From Scilla litardierei (taxonomy: Eukaryota > Streptophyta > Magnoliopsida > Asparagales > Asparagaceae): 64,000 nucleotides of DNA. The notes under the pieces are model-generated. The model had not been told where the DNA came from, made no database searches, and saw only the letters and a program-made list of their open reading frames with translations. Shown here in pieces: positions 12,132 through 22,854 of this stretch; the stretch's first letter is position 1, and every line of letters begins with the position of its first letter. Both the position numbers and the translations under genes were made by a program. The stretch is from contig CM061132.1 in NCBI GenBank assembly GCA_030789695.1, positions 27,437,858 through 27,501,857 of the forward strand. Reading direction: 5' to 3'.

Positions 12132-13617
12132 ATGAGTTACTAGGTTCATTGTAGACAGATTACATCCATTACTATACGTATTGTATTTCATCAGCATTTA
12201 AAATATAGTTTTGCACAAGATGGCAATAATCAAAGTCATTTTCCATCAAGCCAACCTTCTCAAATCCGTACCCCAGTTCCCACATCTGTATCCCAGCAAT
12301 AACTTCTAAGAACGCATCCAAAGCCCATCCACCAATTTCAAATAATTGAAACCCACGTCTCTTTTGCACCAATCCTTCCCCTTTTACGGTTCTATTGGTT
12401 GTTCACGCCCTACACTCATCTCAATTTGAAGTCTTGACACTATCCATAGACCAGAGCATATAATTGGTGTATCCTCTTACAATTAAGCTCCATAACTGCA
12501 CCGGTCCGCAATTAGTAAACCTTCATGCCAACCAATCCGTTCAATACACAACCAGTTTGCAGCCAAGACCATGGCACACCAGACGCAATTAACTTCTGAG
12601 CCATGTATCCATAGATTACAACAATTGCAGTACAGAACTCAACTTAGTAACTTGTTGCCTATGCCTGGTTCACCTCACTGTCCATGCTCTAATATCATCT
12701 CATTTCATATCGCACTTACCTCCGACATCTGCTCCTCATTGTTAGTGCCGTCATCCAAGCTTGATCACCTTGACAATGACATCACCCTATGAGGTTTCCA
12801 ACAAGTGCAACTTTCTTTTTCTAGACCACCACCATAATGATCTCTCTCCCCCCATGCTAAAAGGTAAAGCCTTGTCCTGCAAACTCCAAACAATGTAGCT
12901 ATCGTGATGGAATGTGGAAACCCCATCTCTGATAATGGAACTCCAATTGCCTCAATAGTCTATTCATTGCTCTATTACTCTTTGTAATATCTGTACCATG
13001 AAGAATCAATGATCAACCTAGAGAAAGTTAATTGGTCAAGGGCATAATGGATGGTAACTAAGTGACCAAGGTAAATTATCCATTGTGCTTACTCATGTCT
13101 ATACCATGCTTCCTCTTATGGTTATCGTGTATCAAGTTGCATGTAAGTTCATGGATAACCATGGAAAATAAACCTAAAAAGTTGAAGTAAGAATGATATA
13201 GCTAATGATAGCTGTAGTCCTCTCCCGGGATTTTTTTCCCTTCTCTCATGATAGGATAACATGTTTTTCCGAAAGTGATGAGTTGGCATACTTTGACTAT
13301 TTTGCAAAAAAAGCTTTAAAATGGTGTTTTTTCAAACTATGTAAAGACAACCACAAACCTTAGTTGCATCCTTCAATGAATGGAATAGCTTTCTCAATAG
13401 CACAGTTCCAGGTTTATACAATGCAACCAAATGTTGCCCTGCCTTAACAGATTGAACCAAGAAAATCTTACAACCACAATTTATCCAGGGAAGCATTCAC
13501 GCTCCCTCCCCCTCCTCTTCACAATCAGTTTCACCCCGCTTTGAGAATGTTCAGTTCAACATTCAGCCTAATAATGTGACTATTATGGAAAGATCACTTG
13601 TCATCTATTGTTGATTA
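12132..13617. other. Non-coding stretch, no gene recognised
   Basis: No domain, transposon end or RNA gene was recognised. A 66-codon open frame on the minus strand (12172-12372) and a 73-codon one on the plus strand (12571-12792) match nothing I know. The stretch may be intronic or flanking sequence of the PP2C gene whose first exon lies at 15749-16009, but no downstream PP2C exon was seen. Confidence 0.45.
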
Positions 13618-14114
13618 TCTATATTACAAAAGAGAGAGGTTTTTGAATCTTTGTCCCATATGGCAATGTCACATCGCCACATGGAACAACCTTCTTAAAC
13701 TCAGAACCCAAAAAAACCAAAACTCCACCCAACCCCCAAAAAACACACCCAAATCCAAACACCCAAAATCACACCCCAAGCAAAAAAACCAAAAACCCCA
13801 AGATAGTACACACACTCAAACCAATTCTTCTCATTTTCACCCGTTTTTTGCACTCTTCGAAACACAAGTGTGTGTCCCGCGTCCTGATTGTGTGGGTTGG
13901 TTTTTTTTTGGGGGGGGGGGGTGTCCGTGCACTTTGTGCACGGGTTAAAATGCTTTTTAGCCGTCTTATTTACGTGCTTGCTCCCCTTTTACACCCCGAC
14001 GTTGCAGGTATACATACCCACAATTTTCGCTCCTTTTCCGTTATGCACGTGTACCGTGTTCTGTTCTTGGAGGTTGTTTTTACTCCGTGCTCTTGGTGCA
14101 CGGGTAATTTCTAG
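13618..14114 (+). mobile_element. Non-autonomous Helitron 1
   Basis: 497 bp with Helitron hallmarks: 5' TCTATATTAC preceded by A, 3' CTAG followed by T, no terminal inverted repeats or target duplication, and a hairpin (stem CCGTGC/GCACGG, 14085-14103) ending 11 nt before the 3' end. It shares its first ~180 bp and 3' end with the element at 15166-15608. No Rep/helicase coding sequence. It contains a run of 12 G at about 13910-13921 and an internal second hairpin at 13925-13943. Confidence 0.8.
13925..13943 (+). other. Internal Helitron-type hairpin
   Basis: CCGTGCAC-TTT-GTGCACGG, an 8-bp perfect stem with a 3-nt loop, more perfect than the terminal hairpin of the same Helitron. It may mark an older 3' end that was bypassed. 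Confidence 0.6.
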
Positions 14115-15165
14115 TCATTCTATATTGCAAGGTTTTATCCGTTACATTATTGCTTGATATTTCATTAAACATCAACTTAGAATTATCTGTGACTATGATT
14201 AAAAAAATTGCAGTGACAGTGATCGAGCATATTGATTATAATATAAGTTGTTCATGTTCTCAACTTGGTGTATCTTACCTAAGTAATATTCCATCGAGAC
14301 AATAAGAAAAGAAAAGAATTTTCAGCAAACACCGTCAACTCTGTATGCAACTTGAATCTCCGATGCTGTCTTCCATAGTTCCACGGGAGTTCCGAAGAGA
14401 AGATACTTATAAAACGGTCATGATCTAATACTTTTGTCACTAAAGCACTGATACTTTTCTCGGTTAATTGTAGATACAAACTACTTCCATCAAAAGTGAA
14501 CATGTCTTTCTGTTGGCCGAATCTACATTAGAAAGTATACATCAGAACTCCAGATTTATGGATGCCCTATCAAATTATAGGTACCACATGGTCACAACCC
14601 AGAACTCATGCTTCATTCCAAAAGTTTCAACCTTTGCCCACAATCACGCTCAACTCAATAGATAAGCAAAGACTCTCAAAGACAAAGATATGCTCGTAAA
14701 TTCAACATCTTACAAGCTTTTCTCGATTTATAAGCTAATGATATCACAAGCTACAGGGGGATAACCTACAACAGCAGCAAGATTACTTACACAATTGGTT
14801 TGAAAAGGAAAGTAACTTATACACAGGCTAGCTGTTTCTCAAACCAAGTAGAACTATGAAAAATATTCATCTGACGCATACTTACCCGCCAACAGACTTT
14901 CGGTGACTCACTTTAATCAAATGCCAAATTACAACCGGGAGATTCTTCATTCATCTCTAGGACCAAGTTCTAAAACATCAATTATTCTAATCCGTAATCA
15001 TCTCAATATCAAAAGACCAGTATCCTAGTTCACAGCATATTCTGTTTGACATGCTCACTGTTACATTGAAGTTAGATGGCAAGATTGCAATGTCTTAAAA
15101 CTTCTTTAAAAGTTTCTGCCACATGAAACAGAATCTAGGCTTTTGCAAAGTTATGTTGGCGATTA
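14115..15165. other. Non-coding stretch between the two Helitrons
   Basis: About 1 kb of AT-rich sequence. A 74-codon minus-strand open frame (14279-14503) has no recognisable domain. Nothing else supported. Confidence 0.45.
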
Positions 15166-15608
15166 TCTATATTACAAATGAGGGATGTTTTTGAATCTTT
15201 GTCCCATGTGGCAATGTCACATCGCCACATGGGACACCCTTCTTAAACCCAAAACCCAAAAAACACAAAACTCCACCCAACCCTCCAAAAATACACCCAA
15301 AACCAAACACCCAAAACCACACCCCCAAGCAAGAAAACCAAAAAACCTCAAGACACTACACACACTTAAACCCACTATTCTCATTTTCATTCGTTTTTGC
15401 ACTCATCGAAACACCCGTGTGGGTCCCGCGTCCTTACTGTGTGGGTTGGTTTTTGGGTTGTCGGTGCATTCGCTCCCCTTTTATCATCCGACGTTGCCGA
15501 CATGCACACACACGCTTTTCGCTCCTTCCCGGTTCTACGCGTGCATTGCGACCATGTTCGTTGGTTGCTATTTTTGCTCCGTGCACCAAGTGCACGGGCA
15601 ATTTCTAG
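15166..15608 (+). mobile_element. Non-autonomous Helitron 2
   Basis: 443 bp. 5' TCTATATTAC follows A, and 3' CTAG precedes T. The subterminal hairpin CCGTGCAC-CAA-GTGCACGG at 15579-15597 ends 11 nt from the terminus. It is clearly homologous to the element at 13618-14114 but lacks its extra internal hairpin segment. It ends about 140 bp from the PP2C exon, probably inside that gene's first intron. No coding capacity. Confidence 0.85.
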
Positions 15609-15748
15609 TATATTCATATAAGCACAGTATATGTTTCAAAACGTCCAAAACTAAAACAAAATTCGATTTTTCGTATAAAAAACCAAAAGACATCCATTTC
15701 TCGATCCTTAATCATAGAGTGAGTGGGTGAGTGAGTGAGATTGCAGAC

Positions 15749-16009
15749 CTCCCAAACAACCATTGCGTCTTGATTCGTGCCTTTCTTCCCCTGCTGCGTG
15801 AAGAGGGAGGCGATCCCGCTGGCGCCATTCAAGAACATCCGTCCGGGGATCTTGATCAGGGCCTCGTCCCTCCTCGCCTCGAATGAAGAGCTCCTCCGCA
15901 CCCTCTTCCCCCCTTTCCTCAGCCTCTTCGATCCTCCGCCCGCCGTCGCCGGCGAGGATGAAGGAGCGGGTGAGGCGGCGGCGTCCGACGTCGACAGGCA
16001 GGACCCCAT
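15749..16009 (-). CDS. PP2C-family serine/threonine phosphatase, exon 1 only
   Basis: The 87-codon first exon begins at ATG 16007-16009. The N-terminus MGSCLS has a glycine at position 2 and a nearby cysteine, compatible with N-myristoylation and palmitoylation. A Ser/Ala-rich low-complexity stretch follows, then a basic RKGGKRVRRSSSFEARR segment and a C-terminal block including IPGRMFLNG, ASLFTQQGKKG and NQDAMVVWE. That block is characteristic of plant PP2C proteins, where it opens the metal-dependent phosphatase fold. A splice donor GT follows GAG at 15749. The later exons with the DGHG motif and metal-binding aspartates are not found leftwards in this window. The remaining gene may lie beyond transposon-filled introns, or this may be a severed fragment. 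It is the only recognised host coding sequence. Confidence 0.75.
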
Positions 16010-16260
16010 TCTGAGGGTCCTGACGATGCTCAGAAGGCAATCCAGACCAGAATCGAACAGGGCCGCCGGTGTTATCTCTGATGGATCCGTTGATGAAAGA
16101 TTTCTTCTTCTGTTTTTTTCCAAACCTCCCGATCTCATATACAATTCAATGGGGATTAGGTTTTGCTTTTATCTTTTTGATGTCACGCTAAACCAATGAA
16201 GAGAGAGAGAGGAGAGAGAGAGAGAGATCCGAACGCAGAGGGGAAAGAAGAGAAAGTTGA
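16010..16260 (-). promoter_or_regulatory. Putative 5' UTR and core promoter region of the PP2C gene
   Basis: Upstream of the PP2C start, 16201-16227 is almost pure purine on the + strand, so TC-rich on the coding strand, as in plant Y-patch core promoters. No convincing TATA box was placed. Function is inferred from position and composition only. Confidence 0.35.
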
Positions 16261-17297
16261 GTCAAAAGGGGGGCGTTTTTTTAATTCTTTTTTCGCTTTT
16301 TTTTTCCAAATCCAGTGGCAATCGATTTTCGCGGCTCCCTTCTATATGTCCGCTTGCTTCTCATCCTGGATGCTGTTTTTGCATGAAGTTCCTGGAACTT
16401 CTTTTATTTGCAGATAACGCCATATACAATTAATGCCTTTTATGGTTCAATAAATGTTAATTTAATAACACATATAGTGCAAATAAATCGTTTGTGATGA
16501 GACCAGTCTTTCTTCCGTCTCAATTCAAATAACTACAATTGCCGTCCTTGTTGTAATGCGTATTTGATATATATCTAGCATATTTAGCTAGGTGGTAACT
16601 ATTTGCAAAAGGAGAACCAAGCAGGGTTTCAACTGCAAAAATACCCTTTGTTGGGATATTCTCCGGGCTTATCTGGGAAGGGGGGATCCCAGCACTTGGC
16701 CCTGTTTGCTTGGTGGTGCTACACGCCACCCGAATCTGCTTAGCACACACCCCTTATTTGGAAATTCTGTGAGGCTGGTGTGTGTTCGAGGCCAATAAGA
16801 GGGTGTGTATAGAATTTCCCACGTTCGCTTCTGTGACTCTCTGTGGTGTGTATAGGAGTTTCTTGATTTTTGAGGATTGCAATTGGTTGAGTGGCACTGG
16901 TGCAGCTGGCCCCCATTTGTAACGTGGCCCATCCTCGTCCATTTTTCTGGACCCTCCCAAAACCTTGGCTAGCATTAAGATAGCCTGGTCGGTCGATGGA
17001 TAAGGCATCGAAAATTTATATATACCCCCTCAAAGATATATCTATGTTTATTTTTATATAACCCTCAAAATTATTTTTATATCGAGACGACCCAAGAATG
17101 TCTGGTTTTGTTTCAACGGTATAATTGGAATGCTGGTGCCTAAGGGCATAAGAATTTAATTTCCAAATTTTGGAATTTTGTGCTAGTACGTCCAAAATCA
17201 TTTAAAACCCTCTCAAGATCCAATCACATCAACTACAATTTGCTTACAGGCAGTCAAATATGAGTTCAATGGCTCTGACCCAAACCAACACGCATGT
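16261..17297. other. No recognisable gene; left flank of the hAT insertion
   Basis: No coding domain recognised. The last ~95 bp (from 17209) are duplicated at 28317-28415. Confidence 0.45.
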
Positions 17298-17305
17298 GGC
17301 CGACC
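17298..17305. other. hAT target-site duplication, left copy
   Basis: GGCCGACC. It matches GGCCAACC at 20794-20801 in 7 of 8 bases and GGCTGACC at the unoccupied paralogous site 28408-28415. Confidence 0.75.
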
Positions 17306-17681
17306 TCATGGAGGTCAAAAGGCCCGCCGGCCCATCAGCCGGCCGCCCGGCCCGGGTCGCGGCTGGCCCGGGGATCGGGACGGTCTGGTACTTGGTATTG
17401 AAGTACCAGCCCGATGGCCCGGCCCGGCCCGGCCCGGCTGCTGCAATGTTTTTTTAGTTTTTCCAACCAAGAGGCTGATTGAGGAGGGGGTTATTTAGTC
17501 TTTTTGCATGAAAAGACCTAAAAGCCCCTCCCAACGGCTATAAACGACATTTTAAAGGGGTATTTTGGTCTTTTTAGGCCCAAAAAATCCTATAAATTCA
17601 TCCTGCCCACCCATTTTCTTCACAACACTCCCACTCTTGTAGTATTAATCTCATACTATTACTCTCATAAACTCTCTTCAA

Positions 17682-18045
17682 GCTCTGATCGCTCCCACTT
17701 CTCGCGGCAAGCATCGACCGGGCTCTCCAAGCTCCGATTGCTCCCACTTCTCGCGGCAAGCATCGACCGGGCTCTCCAAGCTCCGATCGCCCCCACTTCT
17801 CGCGGCAAGCATCGACCGGGCTCTCCAAGCTCCGATCGCCCCCACTTCTCGCGGCAAGCATCGACCGGGCTCTTCAAGCTCCGATCGCCCCCACTTCTCG
17901 CAGCAAACATCGGCCGGGCTCTTCAAGCTCCGATCGCCCCCACTTCTCGCGGCAAACGTCGACCAAGCTCTTCAAGCTCCGATCTCTCCCACTTCTCGCG
18001 GCATTCATCAACCGGGCTCCTTCAAACTCCGATCTCTCCCAAACT
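17682..18045 (+). repeat. 49-bp tandem repeat array in the hAT leader
   Basis: Units start at 17682, 17731, 17780, 17829, 17878, 17927 and 17976, each near gctccgatcgcccccacttc and ending in gggctctycaa. A partial eighth follows from 18026 after a one-base insertion. Units vary by a few substitutions. The array lies just before the transposase ATG at 18085. Confidence 0.95.
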
Positions 18046-18084
18046 CTGTCTGCAATCAGGTTATGTTAACTTTAAATTAGCATA

Positions 18085-20161
18085 ATGGCAGGACCATCTA
18101 GGAACCTTAACGTAAACCTGAATTTTGAGAACACCGAGTATATGGGTCATTATATGTGTCTGCAACAAAATGGTCCACCTGAAACACCGTACTTTCCTAA
18201 CATGTCAGGAGCTGAAACACAAGATAATCTAGATATCTTAGGTAGTAATAATCACAGCCCGGTTGTATTCGGGACTTCTACACATGTTGCTTTTGCACAC
18301 AATTACTCTAGTTCTTCCACACAAATTTCGACACGTGCTGAAAACATTGCACCATATGAATCCCAAATTAGAGGACACACCTCTTCTGTTTGGTCGCACT
18401 TTACCAAAATCACTAAAACTGACAAAGATGGCAACGAAAGCCAACGGGCAACATGCAATATTTGTAGAAAAGAATTTAATGCCAAACATACTGCCGGCAC
18501 ATCACATCTCCTGAGACACATGAAATCCCACCAAAAAACTGATGCTAGGCAGACAACTTTAAACCTGTCTTCAGCATCGAAATCTCTAACTAATATCTCA
18601 TATTCTTCTGAGACAATGAGATAAGAGATGGTAAGATTAGTTTTGAGACATGAATTGCCATTTAGCTATGGGGAAAGCCCCGAATTAGAGAGGTGAGAGC
18701 CCCGAATTAGAGAGGTTTAACCAAATGGCTCTAAGCATTGCATTTAGAAGAGTGCCCAGAAACACTCTTAGAAGAGATGCTATGGCAGCTTTCCATGAGG
18801 GAAAAGCAGTTATGCACCAAAATTTTCTCAACTTAACCTCAAAAATCTATTTAACTTCAGGCATATGGACAACGAAATGGGGCGCATCATATATATGCCT
18901 TATTGCACATTACGTAGATCATGAATTTATTGTTCAGCAGAGAATCATATGATTTAAACTGTTAGAGCATGCTTATACAGGTGGTTTAATTGCTTCTGTG
19001 CGTATGTCACTTATTCGTGAATATGATATTTCAGAAAAAAATTTCATATTTATGTTTGACAATGCTTTGAAAAATAATGTTGCAATTGCATATTTGAAAA
19101 GACAATTGAGCCCTGATCTAGAAGGGATGTTACTTCATCAACGTTGTGTCGTAGTTCTGGGAGACGGTTTCTTACGTTTAAATTTAACATTCCAACTAGG
19201 TTGGAATTCTACGTATATAATGATAGAATCGATGCTTAAAAACAAAAATCAACTTACTGATTACGCAAATACATACCTTTCAAACGACTCAGAGTATGAC
19301 ATAAGTGATTATGAATGGAGTGTTATAGTTTAGCTGCATGAATTTTTCAAAACTTTCTATGTAGATACAATGAAACTTTCCGGTGTGTACTACGCAACAT
19401 CGGTTCTATGAATAGATCAATTAGTATTACTTTCGGATGTCTTTGCAAGATATAGAGGAAATGTGGAGATTGATCCTCAACTTTATAGTATGTTGGAATA
19501 CATGGAGAAAAAACTAGCTAAGTATTGGATTCATGTTCCTATGCTTTACACTATAGCTAAGGTTTTTGATTCCCGGGTTAAAGAGGCAGGTGTGATTGAT
19601 TTATTAGAAGCATATTATAAACACTTGAATATTGTTTCAACTGATTATATAGCTTTGTTTAAGACTAGCTTAAGAGCAATTTTTTCATCATATGAGACAA
19701 GATTTGGCAGGGCTAGTCATACTTCTGTTGTTCATGCAAGTTCTTCTTCTACTACAAGTAAGCTCCGCCAGATTTTGGGGAAGAAGAAACAAAGAACATC
19801 AGAGATAGATAGCTCATCTAGTGAATTGTCTAAGTACTTAGGTAATGAGTGCCCCTTTATTGATGCAGAATTAAATGACGAGTCTTTTGAGATTCTGAAA
19901 TGGTGGAAAGGGTATGATGAACAGTATCCAATTCTTGTCATGATGGCTCGTGATTTGCTAGTGGTCCCTATATCTACTGTTGCTTCAGATGCTGCTTTTA
20001 GTGCAAGTAGTTACGTTCTGAGCAACAAGAGGTCAAGGATGAATGAAGACATAGTCGAAGCGACGATTTGTGCGAAGTATTGGTTCCGGGCTGAAAACCG
20101 CACTCAAGGTACAACTAACCTTTCTGAAGACTCGACAGAAGAAGATACAAACGAGACTTGA
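18085..20161 (+). pseudogene. hAT transposase pseudogene (BED zinc finger to hAT C-terminal domain)
   Basis: Would cut and rejoin the element's ends. From ATG 18085 the first 179 codons hold a BED zinc finger at residues ~100-150 (C124, C127, H141, H145). A TAA at 18622-18624 interrupts the frame, with typical following sequence EMVRLVLRHELPFSYGE in the same frame, then a short direct duplication (agccccgaattagagaggt twice, 18675-18716). The catalytic-core region continues at 18725-18952 (IWTTKWG and ICLIAHYVD), 18998-19333 (FDNALKNNVAIAYLK) and 19463-20161, which ends with the dimerisation domain (EILKWWKGYDEQYPIL and VPISTVASDAAFS). The residue normally Asp before IWT is Gly (GGC at 18860-18862). 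Not functional. Confidence 0.85.
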
Positions 20162-20682
20162 TTTTCATTTCGGGTATCACCTTTACGTTACTTGTATTTT
20201 TCTCTTTTTTGGCCTTTGTATAAAGGGTAAAGCTGGCCAATTATGTCCACACCTTAAAAAAATTTCAATTCAATAAATTTAAAGGTTCACCCCGGGACTT
20301 TCGTGAAGTTCGGGATTAAAAACTTATATTTCCAATTTAACCTAATTTTGAATTAAAAAATTTTAATTTTTTTTCCTAGACTAACTATTTTTTTAAATTT
20401 ACTTTTCGGGGTCTAGCAATTTTATAAATTTTTATCACATTTTCATATTCTTTTTAACACTTAAGATATTAAACACAATATACCTTAATTTTTTAATATG
20501 TGTACAATAATTTTATATAGTAGTTTAGTATTTTTTTAGAATTTACTTATAATTTTTTAGAATTTTTTCAGATTTTTATGTTTTTTTTATTTTTGTATTT
20601 TTAAAAATAAACTACATGTATTACCCAGGCCGGTCCGGGACTGGCCCGCCAAGCCCGGGGCCGAGCTGGTTCTGGGGGTTAG

Positions 20683-20722
<40 letters not shown>
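20683..20722. repeat. Poly-C run
   Basis: 40 consecutive C within the right subterminal region of the hAT element. Its length is probably unreliable in any assembly. Confidence 0.95.
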
Positions 20723-20724
<2 letters not shown>

Positions 20725-20793
20725 CCTGGCCCGACCCAGGGTTCTGGGCAACCCGGGCCGGGCCGGGCCGGGCCGGCCCATTGGCCAACATGA

Positions 20794-20801
20794 GGCCAAC
20801 C
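20794..20801. other. hAT target-site duplication, right copy
   Basis: GGCCAACC, directly after the right end TGTTGGCC-complement inverted terminus. Confidence 0.75.
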
Positions 20802-21337
20802 TGAGCCGATGATGTTCATCTATTCAAACAAAGCCAACAATTGGCATAACTAGAGATGACACCATTCAGAATGAGTTGATTCCAAGCCAAATCTTAGCAG
20901 TTTAACTATTTGCTATTTTTGGAACCATTTTATGCATATTTTCAACACCGAAGTCAGATTTTAGTTGCTAGTACCGTTCTTATAACTTATCTTCGATCAA
21001 CTTTGTATTCTTCTCGTGAAAATTATTTTTATGGTAAGATACAGTTGCCTCCTTCATAAAACATTGCTACGATTCTCGCAAGTTAGGCACCATATTTTGT
21101 TTTTGGGATTTTGATGTGCATGAGTCATATAGGTATGGAAATTGGATGATGTATTTGAATGATTTAGTCTCCTATTATGAAATGATGGATCTGGAAATGT
21201 ATATTTATGCAGTGATTAGGCTAAAAGTAAAGAAAAAAATTAGTAGTTGAGAAATCACACCAACGGTTGCACTTGGAGACATGGGAAAGTCCTTGGAGAT
21301 CAAAATTGTCATCATCTAGAAGTCTACTGTTCCTCGA
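20802..21337. other. Host or older repeat sequence between hAT and copia-2
   Basis: No gene. 20802-21017 is the right half of a segment duplicated at 28416-28635; the rest is AT-rich with no recognised content. Confidence 0.6.
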
Positions 21338-21597
21338 TGAAGTGATTTGATATTCCAAAGGAGAACGTACCAATTACCTTAAAAACGCAGTGGAAGGATC
21401 GATCACCAATGTTTCTCTACACCGGTTATTGTAGATGATCACACGATGTAAATCTACGGATTTCCACAACCTAATACTCTCTTGTTTGGTGCAGAAATTT
21501 GGGTTGAAAACTCACTCTTTTAGTGCACTCTATCTTGGAAAATGAAAACTAAATGCAAATAGTTTCTCTCTTCTTCAAGTGTGCTTTTTCCAACAGT

Positions 21598-21628
<31 letters not shown>

Positions 21629-21805
21629 GCTATTTATAGCCTTCCCACATGGTGGAAGTTACAATTTCTACCCATAACTACCTTGTGTAGTTATAGAACC
21701 ACCTAATAACCAATTAATTAATATAATTGTGACATTTCCTAAGTCCTCAATTTAGGTATCACATTAATGGGTGTAATTGCTTCATTTAGCCCTCAAATTC
21801 CAACA
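21338..21805 (-). repeat. copia-2 3' LTR
   Basis: TGAAGTGATTTG...AATTCCAACA, paired with 27603-28044. It contains a run of 30 G at 21600-21629 where the other LTR has only aaggtgtggt. The G run sits beside the TATA box CTATAAATAG (minus strand, about 21630-21640). Confidence 0.95.
21600..21629. repeat. Poly-G run
   Basis: 30 consecutive G inside the copia-2 3' LTR, absent from its partner LTR. Confidence 0.95.
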
Positions 21806-22854
21806 TCTCACACTCACACATGAATGAGATACATAGGGAAACTTATTTCCTTTATTCTGCGCCAATTCATACTAGAGAAATAGGTCGTGCAATCGACACT
21901 CTGCATAAGTTCGGTGCTATATAACGGTTAGGAGTATATAGCAACTCATATGAGTAATTTAGAAGTAAGCAGCACCCTAGATCATTTAATCACATTAAGT
22001 ATCATCCCTTGATCTCATATACTTTGCATTCACAATTGAACTTCATATAAGCTCAATTGGTCGATCGGTGAACACACATCAATGTGATACTCGAAATGAT
22101 TTTCCTCTTCTCGTGGTATTCTTGAACCTGGCTTAACTTGCTTTTCCAAGTATGTCCCGCAAGGCCGAATCCATCGCGGTCTTTTGGAAACATATCAAGA
22201 TAGCAAACATCAAACCAAGTCTCAAGAACTCGATCGGAGTTTTGCGGGTACTAGGTTAAGGCTCTCAAGATCTCATGGTCTCACACAACAGTAAGTTGAG
22301 ATCAAAACTTACGTTTAAACCATTTGGTTGATTATGCACACATGGTATGAAACATGTGTTACAACACTTTATCCTTTCCCATGAAGTGTATGTCTCAACT
22401 TATAGTGTTTTACAGATGATAATTAACCAAATGGTTTAAACGTAACCATGAAGTGTATGTCTCAACTTATAGTGTTTTACAGATGATAATTAGACATCAC
22501 TATGTCTAACTTTGAGTCCTCAATTTTACTCATATCAAACCACTAGGACTCACATCTGGCATCTAAGACAGATGATGTGAATTATTAAATTCACCTTTAT
22601 ACCCATAATGACTCTTTAGTCATTAGTCGACTTGTGATGTTAAGCCCGAACTCGTAATTATCCGTCTGACAATTAACTTAAAATCGCGTCTCATCTCCAC
22701 TCATTTCTTAAATGATGGAGGCGGTTACCTGTGTGAGAATGCTAACCTTACATCTTTCCGACATACTTTTTAATCAAGAATGCTCCATATAACATTCACA
22801 ATTTCTGGATGCTATCTATTATATAAACATTGGGAAATACAAAAGAGAAGTACA
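21806..22854 (-). other. copia-2 3' non-coding region with inverted and direct repeats
   Basis: About 1 kb between the RNase H stop and the 3' LTR. An inverted repeat built on ACGTTTAAACCATTTGGTT pairs 22309-22334 with 22420-22445. A 47-bp direct repeat occurs at 22379-22425 and 22446-22492. The purine-rich minus-strand sequence beside the LTR (GTGTGAGTGTGAGA) is the likely PPT. Confidence 0.7.

Larger units (their letters stand above)
17306..20793 (+). mobile_element. hAT-superfamily DNA transposon, decayed
   Basis: 3,488 bp bounded by short imperfect inverted ends (left TCATGGAGGTCAAAAGGCC, right complement TCATGTTGGCCAATGGGCC) and an 8-bp target duplication. Subterminal regions are packed with GGCCCGGCCC-type words, and the right one also holds a run of 40 C. 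Inside are a 49-bp tandem array, a transposase with an N-terminal BED zinc finger, and a C-terminal hAT dimerisation domain. Stops split the transposase into at least four pieces. Confidence 0.88.

Noticed and set aside
14279..14503. Possible second exon of the PP2C gene (TFDGSS on the minus strand)
   Set aside because: The PP2C signature is DGHG followed by a metal-site context; the surrounding residues here do not match.
15777..16199. 140-codon forward frame over the PP2C exon
   Set aside because: Antisense to the exon; the minus strand carries the recognisable PP2C residues and a splice donor.
17598..17926. Repetitive minus-strand frames (CREKWG-type repeats) over the 49-bp array
   Set aside because: Several frames stay open only because the tandem unit lacks stops; three overlapping versions exist and none is linked to a domain.
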